Assembly (NCBI GenBank): GCA_964636865.1
Contig: CAZWVJ010000005.1
Span: 1-64,000 of the forward strand
Source of the DNA: B1SED10-75 sp964636865
GTDB taxonomy: Bacteria; Bacillota; Dethiobacteria; DTU022; PWGO01
Length of the DNA stretch: 64,000 nt
Reading direction: 5' to 3'
Shown: one piece after another, positions 18,801 to 27,094 of the stretch
Layout: each line of letters begins with the position of its first letter
How positions within the stretch are numbered: position 1 is the stretch's first letter
Notes under the pieces: model-generated
Told to the model about the DNA's origin: nothing
Databases searched by the model: none
Seen by the model: the letters and a program-made list of their open reading frames with translations, nothing else
Made by a program: the position numbers and the translations under genes

Positions 18801-19419
18801 CTTTTATGGAGTCTAACTGATTTTCCAGTTCAGAGATAAGATCTGTAACCCGGTGCAAATTGTTTCTCATTTCTTCTAACCGCTGCCGGGCTTCTTTCTT
18901 GCGATTTTTATATTTTAATATGCCGGCTGCTTCTTCTATAATCACCCGGCGTTCTTCAGGCCTGGCCGTCACAATTTCTTCAACTCTATTCTGTCCCACT
19001 ACCGAGTAAACTTCTTTACCTATGCCCGTATCCATAAATAATTCATTTATATCTTTTAACCGGCAAGAAGCCTTGTTAATAAAATACTCACTTTCCCCCG
19101 AGCGATAAAGACGCCGGGTTATTTGTACTTCTTCAAATTCACTGTTAAGTTGAGAACTTGCATCCTCAAAAAAAATGCTCACTTCAGCAAAATTCAAAGG
19201 CTTTCTGTCTTCAGTGCCTGAAAATATTATATCTTCCATCCGATCTCCCCGCATGATCTTGGCACTTTGCTCTCCCAAAGTCCAGCGGAGTGCATCGATA
19301 ATATTGCTCTTACCGCAACCATTTGGGCCAACAACAGCGGTAATGCCTCTGGAAAAATCCAGTGTTACCTTTTCCGCAAAGGATTTGAACCCATATAAAG
19401 TCATTTTACGTAAAAACAT
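15868..19419 (-). CDS. smc: Chromosome segregation ATPase SMC
   Basis: 1183 aa. Head ATPase: N-terminal Walker A GPNGCGKSNIIDALRW near residue 32, and C-terminal signature LLSTGEKALTAIALLFAIF with Walker B FYFLDEIESSLDESN. Two long coiled-coil arms (heavily E/K/Q/N) flank a hinge at about residues 510-650 (GNIASILHIPSELKPAIETAIGDKIFG to VVTLNGQVVYPGGVIRGG). It forms the condensin complex with ScpA and ScpB, which are not in this window. It stands upstream of ftsY and follows spoVS after a terminator, so smc may use an internal promoter. Confidence 0.97.
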   Translation of the reverse strand: MFLRKMTLYGFKSFAEKVTLDFSRGITAVVGPNGCGKSNIIDALRWTLGEQSAKIMRGDRMEDIIFSGTEDRKPLNFAEVSIFFEDASSQLNSEFEEVQITRRLYRSGESEYFINKASCRLKDINELFMDTGIGKEVYSVVGQNRVEEIVTARPEERRVIIEEAAGILKYKNRKKEARQRLEEMRNNLHRVTDLISELENQLDSIKEQAKTAHEYLELKEELKENERFLFSHRLEKNNQSLEKLNIKYSAVEDEKLQTTKELNEKNETWEKVKNQVDELTETKRKLETNLQSFLYEKDQLDSRRKLWEEKIQNISQQKDNNHDKLKNSENRCEKLREDKDNWLRQFYAKEKVMEETNEKINELKEKMELYQNDDSLLNIENLQQELTSVSSRQEALESTLSELEHTKDNAEQKITDLKGEYYRQEEKLESIDKKIKEREKENEEKTESLQKIEKDLGEAIDAEEKCRLEVSRLNEEITSVKEKLSAQENRLWILNKYKREQNPFQEGADFLLNNESTKQELLGNIASILHIPSELKPAIETAIGDKIFGVVVHDEKTAKKAVNHLLKEQRGWSNIFPVNLMQKAAPTEMARIEDFENISGVKGRAVDLIKFDSAYQDVANWLLGNFIITEDLDSALEVARKSGYNAYVVTLNGQVVYPGGVIRGGRNSSESYGSWNVNEEIKELEDKINELTQEKDELEMKLKEKKHQEQNLQKKIKEFKNQKEQQNQEVTELKQNISLLNKEKEHIEEELQKLNNSIDAYIEEKSDIQNRIDDSANELETTKKSRSEISTKLEKLKEKYQHILEERDEVAELLTNQQVEYNRAKEQKNYLEEKIKEADKELNKINEDMENCKQENERLEQSLEELKNELENENTKEDELAGKNKDTNMEYEKVKTQYDELQAHLTELEKQIQKLKSKKSRLENQEQKLELEKTRLQTEIDHQKNSFKEKFGSSAEPVQNLSEVDESQVLDEINCIQSEIENLGHVRIGAIDEEERLSERLKFLYSQQEDLKNGESSLQDILAEIDERIKNQFQEALEEIGNNFKNTFAELFGGGEAMLQIADEANILESGVEFYVQPPGKKLKNISLLSTGEKALTAIALLFAIFKYKPAPFYFLDEIESSLDESNLTKFLEFLQNSSANAQFILNTHRRKTMEIADIVYGVTMPEPGISKLVSLKLSRKAS

Positions 19420-19437
19420 TCAACTCATCTCTTTTCT

Positions 19438-19476
19438 AAAAAATAAAACCGGCTTAGAGAGGCCTGGTTTTTAAAA
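19438..19476 (-). terminator. Terminator downstream of spoVS
   Basis: On the minus strand AAACC-A-GGC pairs with GCCGGTTT (one bulged A) across a short loop and is followed by ATTTTTT. It lies between the spoVS stop and the smc start. Confidence 0.7.
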
Positions 19477-19510
19477 ATCAATTAAGTTTAATGCCTTAAA
19501 ATAATGATGC

Positions 19511-19771
19511 CTATCTTGTTTCTACTACGAACCTGATAGCTGTTTTTTCTTCGGAATCTATTTCTATTTCTTTAAATTCCGGATAAGTAACCAGGTTTAT
19601 CCCAAAGGGGGCTAAATAACCGCGGGCAATAGCAATTGCTTTTATCGCCTGATTAACAGCGCCGGCACCCACAGCTTGCAGGGAAACGCTTTTATCTTCC
19701 TGAATGGCAAAAGATAAGGCACCTGCTATGGCTTTTGGTTTGGAGTTAGATGAGACTTTTAAAATTTCCAT
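19511..19771 (-). CDS. spoVS: Stage V sporulation protein S
   Basis: 86 aa from ATG 19771 (AAAGGAG 7 bases upstream). The ORF extends 26 codons further, but that extension overlaps the promoter and lacks family similarity. The sequence MEILKVSSNSKPKAIAGALSFAIQ to AIKAIAIARGYLAPFGINLV is the near-invariant SpoVS (Alba-like) protein. In Bacillus it affects entry past stage II and spore coat assembly. It sits between rnc and smc with its own sigma-H-like promoter and terminator, which indicates a sporulating host. Confidence 0.96.
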   Translation of the reverse strand: MEILKVSSNSKPKAIAGALSFAIQEDKSVSLQAVGAGAVNQAIKAIAIARGYLAPFGINLVTYPEFKEIEIDSEEKTAIRFVVETR

Positions 19772-19808
19772 AAATAGCTCCTTTAATCGTTTTTTCTTTA
19801 AATAGATA

Positions 19809-19834
19809 ATTCTTTTAAATAAAAAATAATTCCT
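19809..19834 (-). promoter_or_regulatory. Sigma-H type promoter of spoVS
   Basis: On the minus strand AGGAATT (19828-19834), exactly 14 bases, then AGAAT (19809-19813). This matches the Bacillus sigma-H consensus RWAGGAxxT-N14-HGAAT except at the first two positions. Predicted transcription starts about 30 bases before the spoVS ATG. Bacillus subtilis spoVS is known to be sigma-H dependent. Confidence 0.7.
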
Positions 19835-19921
19835 GCCAAATATAATCATTTAAGTATAATAAAGCTATGAGAAAATATTTTAGGTAAAAAAATTTGGAAT
19901 TTACTGCTTAATAATTAACCT

Positions 19922-20611
19922 TTACGAAAATTTATCCCACGCCCTTTTGGCTGCTGATTGCTCGGCTTGCTTTTTGCTATTTCCGGCTCCGGTTTCCTTT
20001 ATTATACCTTCCAAATATACCTGCGCCACAAACTCTTTTTGATGGTCGGGACCCCTTTCTTTAATTATTTTGTAGGTGGGGATTTTTCCAAAACGTGATT
20101 GGGTATATTCCTGCAGCAACGTTTTAAAGTCTCTGATTTTATAATCCTCATCAATTGTTCGGAAAACCGGTTCAAACAAATCAATAACTTTCCGGTAACA
20201 TTCGCTATAACCTAAATCCAGATACAGGGCACCTAAAATCGCTTCCAGAGCATCAGCCAGCAGAGAGGGCTTGCTGTCACCCCCATATGATGCCTCCCCT
20301 TTTCCCAGGTAAAGGTATTTTCCTAAATTTAGTTGAAATGCCAACTGTGACAGTGAGTCTTCACAAACAAGTTCTGCACGCATTCTAGATAAATCGCCTT
20401 CGGGAAGTTGAGCATAATTACGGTAAAGATAATCGCTTATAATTAAATCAAGGACCGCATCCCCTAAAAACTCCAGTCTTTCATTATGTTCAAGGGCAGC
20501 ATTTTCCTCATTTGCATATGAGGAATGAGTTAAGGCCAGTTCATATAAATCTATATTATGAAAACGCCAGTCTAAATTAGCGAGTAATATCTCTGCATTT
20601 TCCAAAACCAA
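19922..20611 (-). CDS. rnc: Ribonuclease III
   Basis: 229 aa. The endonuclease signature HNERLEFLGDAVLDLIISDY, the second acidic site LLADALEAILGALYLD, and a C-terminal double-stranded RNA-binding domain (DFKTLLQEYTQSRFGKIPTY to AGNSKKQAEQSAAKRAW) are all intact. It processes rRNA and other duplex RNA. It lies 20 bases downstream of fabF. Confidence 0.97.
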   Translation of the reverse strand: MVLENAEILLANLDWRFHNIDLYELALTHSSYANEENAALEHNERLEFLGDAVLDLIISDYLYRNYAQLPEGDLSRMRAELVCEDSLSQLAFQLNLGKYLYLGKGEASYGGDSKPSLLADALEAILGALYLDLGYSECYRKVIDLFEPVFRTIDEDYKIRDFKTLLQEYTQSRFGKIPTYKIIKERGPDHQKEFVAQVYLEGIIKETGAGNSKKQAEQSAAKRAWDKFS

Positions 20612-20631
20612 TTACTCTCCTCAAACATTAA

Positions 20632-21876
20632 TTACTCATTAAACTGTTTTACTACCAAGCAAGAGTTGGTCCCCCCAAAACCAAATGAGTTCGAAAGGGC
20701 TATATTAACATTATGTTTTCTCGATTGATTCGGCACATAATCCAGGTCACATTCCGGATCTTGTTCTTCATAATTAACCGTGGGCGGTATTATATGTTCT
20801 TTAAGAGTCAGCATGGTAGAAATCATTTCAACTCCGCCGGCAGCCCCAAGCAAATGGCCTATCATCGATTTATTCGAACTAATGGGTATCTTATATGCAT
20901 GGTCTTGAAACAACTCCTTAATTGCCATAGTTTCTATCTTATCATTGAAAGGAGTGGAGGTACCGTGCCCATTGATATAATTAATTTCTTGATAATCCAC
21001 GCCGGCATCCTCCAATGCTCTTTGCATACACAAATAAGCTCCTCTTCCCTCCGGATCGGGAGAAGTTATGTGATAGGCATCTCCGGACATGCCGTACCCA
21101 ATTACTTCGCCATATATTTTCGCTCCCCTTTGAACAGCTGACTCCAGAGATTCCATAATAATAATTCCCGCGCCTTCTCCCATGACAAATCCATCACGTC
21201 CGGCATCATAAGGACGGGAAGCTTTATGTGGTTCTTCATTTCGGGTAGACATAGCCCGGGCTGAACAAAATCCTCCAAAAGCAACAGGAGTAATGGCAGC
21301 TTCCGCCCCTCCGGCAATCATATAATCGGCTTCTCCTTGTTGAATAAAACGGAAAGAGTCTCCAATGGCATGAGTAGATGAAGCACAAGCAGTTACGGGC
21401 GTGGTATTAGGCCCTTTTGCTCCAAAAGTAATGGAAATATATCCGGCAGCCATATTTGCAATAAGCATGGGAACCATAAATGGACTAATGCGCCGGGGAC
21501 CTTTGTCTAAAAGCACTTTCATCTGATCTTCAAGGGTTTCTATGCCGCCAATTCCGGAACCTACAGTTACCCCTATCCTTTCTTTATCAAGGTATGCAAG
21601 TTCATTTAATCCGGAATCTTCCCAAGCCTGGCAAGCAGCAGCAATGGCATAATGAGTATATCGATCCATCTTACGGGCTTCTTTTTTTTCTATGTAAGAA
21701 GTGGGATCAAAGTTTTTAACTTCAGCTGCCAAGTGAGAAGAAAAACCGGCAGAATCAAACCGGCTAAGGTTACCAACACCACTTTGGCCATCTTTAAGGG
21801 ATTCCCAAAAAGTTTTTAAATCACTTCCTATCGGAGATATAACTCCCATGCCGGTAACCACTACTCTTCTTTTCAC
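20632..21876 (-). CDS. fabF: 3-oxoacyl-ACP synthase II
   Basis: 414 aa. Condensing-enzyme triad: Cys in TACASSTHAIG, His in INGHGTSTPFND and His in KSMIGHLLGAAGG. The N-terminus RRVVVTGMGVISPIGSD and C-terminal SFGFGGTNSCLVVK are standard. It elongates acyl-ACP with malonyl-ACP in type II fatty acid synthesis. A 174-base gap containing AAATT tandem repeats separates it from acpP upstream. Confidence 0.97.
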   Translation of the reverse strand: MKRRVVVTGMGVISPIGSDLKTFWESLKDGQSGVGNLSRFDSAGFSSHLAAEVKNFDPTSYIEKKEARKMDRYTHYAIAAACQAWEDSGLNELAYLDKERIGVTVGSGIGGIETLEDQMKVLLDKGPRRISPFMVPMLIANMAAGYISITFGAKGPNTTPVTACASSTHAIGDSFRFIQQGEADYMIAGGAEAAITPVAFGGFCSARAMSTRNEEPHKASRPYDAGRDGFVMGEGAGIIIMESLESAVQRGAKIYGEVIGYGMSGDAYHITSPDPEGRGAYLCMQRALEDAGVDYQEINYINGHGTSTPFNDKIETMAIKELFQDHAYKIPISSNKSMIGHLLGAAGGVEMISTMLTLKEHIIPPTVNYEEQDPECDLDYVPNQSRKHNVNIALSNSFGFGGTNSCLVVKQFNE

Positions 21877-22050
21877 ATTTCCACCTCACAAACTTTCCAC
21901 CCGGTTATAGGCTAAATATAATCTCTAATAATAACTACCTAATTAAATTAAATTAAATTAGATTAATATACTAACATTGTTAGGAAATAATTATAAGCCC
22001 AGACCCGGATAAATTTAAGGCTTTAGTGTTTTATATCAGGCAATAAAACC

Positions 22051-22278
22051 CTATGATTTAGACTGGATATGGTTAACAACATCACCAACAGTTTTTATGT
22101 TTTCTACTTCTTCATCACTTATCTCTATATTAAATTCCTCCTCCAGAGCCATAACAAGCTCAACTAAATCCAGGGAATCTGCATCCATCTCTTCAAAAGT
22201 AGAATCTTCATTAATATTTTCCAGATCTATTTCCAGCTGTTCAGAAATAATATTTTTTACTTTTTCCAAAATATCCAT
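22051..22278 (-). CDS. acpP: Acyl carrier protein
   Basis: 75 aa from ATG 22278 (AAAGGAGGTGAAGGTGTA just upstream; the longer ORF is not homologous and overlaps fabG). The phosphopantetheine attachment Ser lies in MDADSLDLVELVMALEEEF. It is a very acidic four-helix protein that carries growing acyl chains. It sits between fabG and fabF. Confidence 0.97.
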   Translation of the reverse strand: MDILEKVKNIISEQLEIDLENINEDSTFEEMDADSLDLVELVMALEEEFNIEISDEEVENIKTVGDVVNHIQSKS

Positions 22279-22303
22279 TACACCTTCACCTCCTTTGTCA
22301 TTT

Positions 22304-23047
22304 TTAGAGCGTAAGGCCTCCATCGACTGCTATGACTTGACCGGTTATGTAATTTCCGGCAGCTACCAAAAACAGAACTGCCGCGGCCACTTCTTCAGGA
22401 GTGCCAAAACGCCCAAGGGAAATCCTTTGCAGAGATTCTTCTTTAACTTTTTCATCAAGCTTTTCAGTCATTTCTGTGGCAATTAATCCCGGAGCAACGG
22501 CATTCACAGTAATTCCACGAGAACCAATCTCTTTCGAGAGTGATTTTGTGAAACCAATAACCCCCGCTTTAGCAGAAGCATAATTTGCCTGACCGCTGTT
22601 TCCATATATACCGGCAATTGAAGAGATATTAACTATTCGCCCCCCTTTTTGTTTTAAAAATGGACGCATTACAGCCTGACAACAATTGAAAACTCCATCA
22701 AGGTTTGTGCGTATCACCTCTTCCCATTCTTCATTTTTCATGCGCGCTACAATATTATCTTTATTTACACCCGCATTATTAATTAGTATATCAATTCTTC
22801 CCAAATTATCAACAGTTTCTTGGACTATTCGATTACAATCTTCGCGATAGACTACACTGCCCTGAACCACCAGGCCATTACCTCCTGAATCTTTAATCTG
22901 CTGTAATAATTCTTCTGCCGCCTGCTTGTTTTGATTATAATTAATAGCTACATCAGCACCTGCATTTGCCAGCGCCCAAACAATGGCTTTACCAATCCCC
23001 CGGCAACCACCGGTAACCAGAGCTACCTGCCCTTTTAAATCATACAT
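22304..23047 (-). CDS. fabG: 3-oxoacyl-ACP reductase
   Basis: 247 aa short-chain dehydrogenase. NADPH-binding GGCRGIGKAI, NNAG motif, catalytic Ser in NISSIAG and YxxxK in YASAKAG, then the C-terminal GQVIAVDGG. It reduces 3-oxoacyl-ACP. It starts 3 bases after fabD and is followed by acpP. Confidence 0.96.
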   Translation of the reverse strand: MYDLKGQVALVTGGCRGIGKAIVWALANAGADVAINYNQNKQAAEELLQQIKDSGGNGLVVQGSVVYREDCNRIVQETVDNLGRIDILINNAGVNKDNIVARMKNEEWEEVIRTNLDGVFNCCQAVMRPFLKQKGGRIVNISSIAGIYGNSGQANYASAKAGVIGFTKSLSKEIGSRGITVNAVAPGLIATEMTEKLDEKVKEESLQRISLGRFGTPEEVAAAVLFLVAAGNYITGQVIAVDGGLTL

Positions 23048-23049
23048 TT

Positions 23050-23991
23050 CTAATCCTCCTTCCCAAGTTTCTCTTCTAACTTTTGCAAAGAATCAACACT
23101 ACCTATGGAAAAAGGAAGCACTTCCTTTGATATTTTTTTCATAAACCCTGTTAAAACCTTGCCCGGCCCAACTTCAATAAAAACCTCTAAACCATCATCT
23201 ATCATTTTATTTATGGAATCTTCCCATTTTACCGCATTACTAACCTGTTTAACCAAAGACTCTTCTATTTGTTTCGGTTTACTGATATATTGAGCGGAAA
23301 CGTTAGTTACCAGCGGGACTTTTGCTTCCCGGATATTAACTTTTTCTAATTCTTGGAACAACTTTTCCTGCACAGGATCCATAAGCCCACAATGAAAAGG
23401 GGCACTAACATTTAGTTCAATTATTTTTTGGGCCCCACTTTCTCGAGCTAATTCCATCGCCCTGTAAACTGCCTCTTTTTCTCCGGAGATAACAATTTGG
23501 CCGGGGCAATTATAATTAGCCGGTTGAACTAATCCATAATCAGAAGCTTCCCGGCATATATTTTCTACTAAATCTCTTTCCATCCCCATCACAGCAGCCA
23601 TTGCTCCTTTTTCAGAAGAAACCGCTTCCTGCATATACCTGCCTCTTTTTTGCACCAGTGGTAAAGCATCCTCCAGAGATAATGCATCTGCGGCAACTAA
23701 TGCGCTATATTCGCCCAAACTTAATCCGGCAACTGTTTTAGGAAATATACCTTTTTCTTTCAAAGCTTCGAAAATTGCTATGCTGGTTAATAACACTGCC
23801 GGTTGGGTTATTTCTGTTTTAACAAGTTCTTCTTCACTGCCCTCAAAAATCAATTCAGAAATAGACATATCTAGTGCTTCATCACCTTTTTGAAAAACCT
23901 CGCGGGCACTTGGGAAATTATCATAAAAATCTTTTCCCATGCCTATGTACTGGGCACCCTGACCGGGGAAAAGAACAGCTATATTATCCAT
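23050..23991 (-). CDS. fabD: Malonyl-CoA:ACP transacylase
   Basis: 313 aa. FPGQGAQYIGMGKDF at the N-terminus, the nucleophile Ser in GLSLGEYSALVAA (most homologues read GHSLGE, so the His is replaced by Leu, as in several Firmicutes), and His in SAPFHCGLM. It loads malonyl groups on ACP for FabH and FabF. It is in the plsX-fabH-fabD-fabG-acpP order. Confidence 0.96.
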   Translation of the reverse strand: MDNIAVLFPGQGAQYIGMGKDFYDNFPSAREVFQKGDEALDMSISELIFEGSEEELVKTEITQPAVLLTSIAIFEALKEKGIFPKTVAGLSLGEYSALVAADALSLEDALPLVQKRGRYMQEAVSSEKGAMAAVMGMERDLVENICREASDYGLVQPANYNCPGQIVISGEKEAVYRAMELARESGAQKIIELNVSAPFHCGLMDPVQEKLFQELEKVNIREAKVPLVTNVSAQYISKPKQIEESLVKQVSNAVKWEDSINKMIDDGLEVFIEVGPGKVLTGFMKKISKEVLPFSIGSVDSLQKLEEKLGKED

Positions 23992-24036
23992 TTTTATATC
24001 CCCTCCTTTTACCCCATGCTTGGGTTAACTTCTTTC

Positions 24037-25026
24037 TTACCACTCCAGGAGAACTCCACCGCATGTTAATCCCGCGCCGAATGCCACCATAGCAATTAAG
24101 TCTCCCCGTTCTATATGTCCTTCCCGGACACTCTCATACAGCAAAACAGGTATAGAGGCCGCCGACATGTTTCCAAAACGTTCTATATTAACAGGCAGCT
24201 TATGGGGAGAAACACCCAGCTTTTTCCTTGCTGCTTCAATTATGCGGTGATTTGCCTGGTGTAAAAACAAAAGATGCAAATCATCACTACTTAATCCTGA
24301 TTTATTGAGTAGTATATTTATAGTCTCCACAACTATATTAACGGCAAACTTAAATACTTCATTGCCGTTCATTTTTACAAAATGAAGCTTGTTTTTAACC
24401 GTATCTTCATTTGCCGGCATATATGATCCCCCTGCCGGTACCATTAGATGTTCGGCTCCTTCACCATCGGCCATCAAACTAACAGACAATATCCCTTTTG
24501 CATCATTAGAAGGCTGCAGAACTACGGCTCCCGCACCATCTCCAAAAAGCACACAAGTGCTTCTATCCTCCCAATTTGTTATCCTGCTCAAGATGTCTAC
24601 TCCAATAACCAGGATATTTTTATAAGTACAATTTTCTATAAACTGTTGACCGACGACCAAACCGTAAACAAAACCACTACACCCTGCATTTAAATCAAAA
24701 GCTGGACAACCAAAAGCACCTAATTTGGACTGGACAATACAAGCCGTGGCAGGAACAAGGTGATCGGGGGTTGCCGTGGCAACTATGATGAGATCAATTT
24801 CATGTGGTTTCAAATTTGCATTTTCCAAAGCTTCACGGGCAGCAACTACTGCCAGATCAGAAGCACTCCATTGCTCATCTAGGATCCTTCTTTCTTTTAT
24901 TCCCGTACGGCTGACGATCCAATCATCACTTGTATCTACCATCTTTTCCAATGCCATGTTTGTTAGCCGCTTTTCCGGCAAGGCCACACCTGTGGAAGAA
25001 ACACGTACATTAAGGTTTTCACTCAT
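24037..25026 (-). CDS. fabH: 3-oxoacyl-ACP synthase III
   Basis: 329 aa. Active-site Cys in DLNAGCSGFVYGL, His in LFLHQANHRIIEAA, and Asn in NIERFGNMSAASIPVLL (the commoner text is GNTSAAS). It starts the cycle from acetyl- or branched acyl-CoA and malonyl-ACP. Its start overlaps the plsX stop by 8 bases, suggesting translational coupling. Confidence 0.96.
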   Translation of the reverse strand: MSENLNVRVSSTGVALPEKRLTNMALEKMVDTSDDWIVSRTGIKERRILDEQWSASDLAVVAAREALENANLKPHEIDLIIVATATPDHLVPATACIVQSKLGAFGCPAFDLNAGCSGFVYGLVVGQQFIENCTYKNILVIGVDILSRITNWEDRSTCVLFGDGAGAVVLQPSNDAKGILSVSLMADGEGAEHLMVPAGGSYMPANEDTVKNKLHFVKMNGNEVFKFAVNIVVETINILLNKSGLSSDDLHLLFLHQANHRIIEAARKKLGVSPHKLPVNIERFGNMSAASIPVLLYESVREGHIERGDLIAMVAFGAGLTCGGVLLEW

Positions 25027-26053
25027 TCTTATTAAAACCTTCCCTTGAACAGTTTGCTTCTTTCAACGTTTTTTCAATTTCTTTATTCACCTGATTTTTT
25101 ACCAGCAGATAAGTCTGCCCGGTTAAAGCCATTTTTATTGCTTTGGACCGTGAGGCCCCATGGCACTTAATGCAAACACTTTTAACACCAAATAAAGGTG
25201 CTCCCCCATATTCGGAAGCATCCATCTTGTTACGAAAAGAAATGAATGCATTAGAAAGCAAAGCAGCGCCCATTTTGTTAATCCAGCTGCTTGTAAACTC
25301 AGCCTTAAGGGAATCCAAAATCCCTACAGATAAACCTTCAATGGTTTTTAAGAACACATTTCCCACAAAACCATCGCAAACTACGACCTCGATCTTTCCC
25401 TCAAAAACTTGATCACTTTCTATATTTCCTGAAAACGAATTGACTCTTTCCTTTAAAAGGGCAAAAGTTTTTTTAGCTTGATCGTTGCCCTTGTTGTCTT
25501 CAGAACCAATATTTAACAGGCCTACCCTAGGGTGTTGATAATTCAATACCCGCCGGGCATAAAGGCTTCCCATTAAAGCATACTGAACCATCTGAGCAGG
25601 ACGGGCATCCATGTTAGCTCCCACGTCTAAAATAACTACCCCTTTATTACTAAAAGTGGGTATTACGGTAAGCAGTGCAGGACGTGAAATCCCGGGAACT
25701 CTCTCCAAAAAAAGAAGCCCACCAGCCAGTAGTGCGCCTGTATTACCAGCGCTTAAAATCGCGTCGGCTTTTCCCTCCCTGACCATTTTCTGAGCTATTA
25801 CCATGGAAGAATTTGTTTTTTTTCGCATGGAATAACCGGGATCGTCATTCGCAGAAATAACTTCGGTGGCGGGAACAATTTCTAATCTTTCATCATCTGC
25901 CTGCAAGGTGCTCAGGCATTTTTTGATTTTAGGTTCCTGCCCAACCAAATATATAAATAGATCAGGGGTTTCCGCCAGAGCTTCTATCGCGCCCTTAATA
26001 ATCTCATTAGGAGCATGATCCCCACCCATGGCATCCACAGCCACTTTTATCAA
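25019..26053 (-). CDS. plsX: Phosphate acyltransferase PlsX
   Basis: 344 aa. IKVAVDAMGGDHAPNEIIKGA at the N-terminus, SAGNTGALLAGGL and VVCDGFVGNVFLKTIEG are PlsX signatures. It converts acyl-ACP to acyl-phosphate for phosphatidic acid synthesis at the membrane. It is downstream of rpmF across a hairpin and heads the fatty acid genes. I found no FapR gene or clear FapR-type operator in front of it. Confidence 0.96.
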   Translation of the reverse strand: MIKVAVDAMGGDHAPNEIIKGAIEALAETPDLFIYLVGQEPKIKKCLSTLQADDERLEIVPATEVISANDDPGYSMRKKTNSSMVIAQKMVREGKADAILSAGNTGALLAGGLLFLERVPGISRPALLTVIPTFSNKGVVILDVGANMDARPAQMVQYALMGSLYARRVLNYQHPRVGLLNIGSEDNKGNDQAKKTFALLKERVNSFSGNIESDQVFEGKIEVVVCDGFVGNVFLKTIEGLSVGILDSLKAEFTSSWINKMGAALLSNAFISFRNKMDASEYGGAPLFGVKSVCIKCHGASRSKAIKMALTGQTYLLVKNQVNKEIEKTLKEANCSREGFNKNE

Positions 26054-26086
26054 AATTGAATGCCTCCCAGGTTTAAAATAATAATT

Positions 26087-26126
26087 CCGCCTGTTTCTTT
26101 CATTCTTTAAAACAGGCGGATTTTTT
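26087..26126. terminator. Hairpin between rpmF and plsX
   Basis: CCGCCTGTTT and AAACAGGCGG form a perfect 10-bp stem (26087-26096 and 26110-26119). The plus strand continues with six T; on the minus strand the stem is followed by AATTATTATTTT, a weaker tail. It may attenuate read-through from yceD-rpmF into plsX. Confidence 0.6.
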
Positions 26127-26132
26127 CAATGC

Positions 26133-26312
26133 TTAGCTCTCAATTTTGACAACATTACGGTCTTTGTAAAATCCACATTTCATACAAACCCGGTGAGGTA
26201 ATTTATATTCAAGACAGCGGGGACACTCAACCAAATTTTTGCTCTTCATCTTCCAGTGTGCCCGTCTTTTGTTGCGCCGGGATTTTGATGTTTTTCTCTT
26301 GGGAACTGCCAT
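26133..26312 (-). CDS. rpmF: 50S ribosomal protein L32
   Basis: 59 aa, too short for many ORF callers: MAVPKRKTSKSRRNKRRAHW, then two CxxC zinc ligands in VECPRCLEYKLPHRVCMKCG. ATG 26312 follows AGGAGGAATTAGTT. It is the zinc-ribbon (C+) form of L32. It is located directly after the YceD gene and before plsX, the common bacterial yceD-rpmF-plsX order. Confidence 0.97.
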   Translation of the reverse strand: MAVPKRKTSKSRRNKRRAHWKMKSKNLVECPRCLEYKLPHRVCMKCGFYKDRNVVKIES

Positions 26313-26324
26313 AACTAATTCCTC

Positions 26325-26867
26325 CTATTCATTTTCTTTTAATTGCGCTTTGAGATCATTTAAAACTGCAAGCCTGGGATCAATAACTTCTTTTTCGCAA
26401 CTGCAATTATGGTAATTAAGATTTATGCCGCAACCCGAGCAAATACCCAGGCAATTATCGTCACATAAGGGCTTTAAGTCTTGAGACACCACAAATATTT
26501 GCCGGAAAAACTCGGTTAAATCAACACTATCCCCTTCGACAACGTATTTTTCTTCGGTTTCCCCAGTTAAAATATTTTCTTCCTCATTTACTACATGCCT
26601 CAACTCCTCTTTAAATATACCGGTGGCATTTTTTTGATACAATTTCAGGCAGCGGCTGCAACTTTGAGTATATTCAGTTCCTATTGTTCCCGATAAAAAA
26701 ACGGTAGAATCACTGTAATAAACCTCCATGTTTATGTGCACTTTATTATCAAGATCTTTATAATCCAGAGGCATGATTAACCAGCCTAATTGCCCTAACC
26801 CTTCCTTAAAATTATAATAAAAAATTGTCAAGGGTCTTTTCTTTAATTCCCCGAGTCGCAAAAACAC
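26325..26867 (-). CDS. yceD: YceD family (DUF177) protein, GTG start
   Basis: 180 aa from GTG 26867: GGGGAGGG lies 6 bases upstream and a consensus promoter ends at about 26893, so the longer ORF to 26948 starts upstream of transcription and is excluded. Conserved features are SCSRCLKLY and the cysteine-rich C-terminal block CDDNCLGICSGCGINLNYHNCSC. The family is co-transcribed with rpmF; in plants and Escherichia coli members affect 23S rRNA accumulation. The cysteines suggest zinc binding. Confidence 0.9.
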   Translation of the reverse strand: MFLRLGELKKRPLTIFYYNFKEGLGQLGWLIMPLDYKDLDNKVHINMEVYYSDSTVFLSGTIGTEYTQSCSRCLKLYQKNATGIFKEELRHVVNEEENILTGETEEKYVVEGDSVDLTEFFRQIFVVSQDLKPLCDDNCLGICSGCGINLNYHNCSCEKEVIDPRLAVLNDLKAQLKENE

Positions 26868-26898
26868 TCCAAACCCTCCCCTGCCAAAAACTAATGCA

Positions 26899-26927
26899 AT
26901 TATATAAACCTTTATTTTCTTTGTCAA
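26899..26927 (-). promoter_or_regulatory. Consensus sigma-A promoter of yceD-rpmF
   Basis: On the minus strand TTGACA (26922-26927), 17-base spacer, TATAAT (26899-26904), both perfect matches. The predicted start is near 26892, about 25 bases before the GTG of yceD. This also settles the yceD start codon. Confidence 0.9.
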
Positions 26928-27094
26928 GAAATATTGACATACTCCCACAGCTTTAGCAGTAGGCTTTCTGCTTGTTTTTCTCGTAAAAACCTCCCCTAAA
27001 GTTGTATATTAAGCAATTTTAATTTATTATTAAAGTAAGGTGTGAAATTTTCCAAAGGTAATCTTAAGATGATTCTAATAAAGGAGGAATATTT

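Noticed and set aside
21940..21966. AAATT tandem units between acpP and fabF as a regulatory repeat
   Set aside because: Low-complexity AT-rich repeats of five bases are easily generated by slippage and have no paired structure.
26868..26948. Longer start for the YceD protein (MGVCQYFLTKKIKVY)
   Set aside because: A perfect TTGACA-17-TATAAT promoter lies inside that extension, so the mRNA begins downstream of it.
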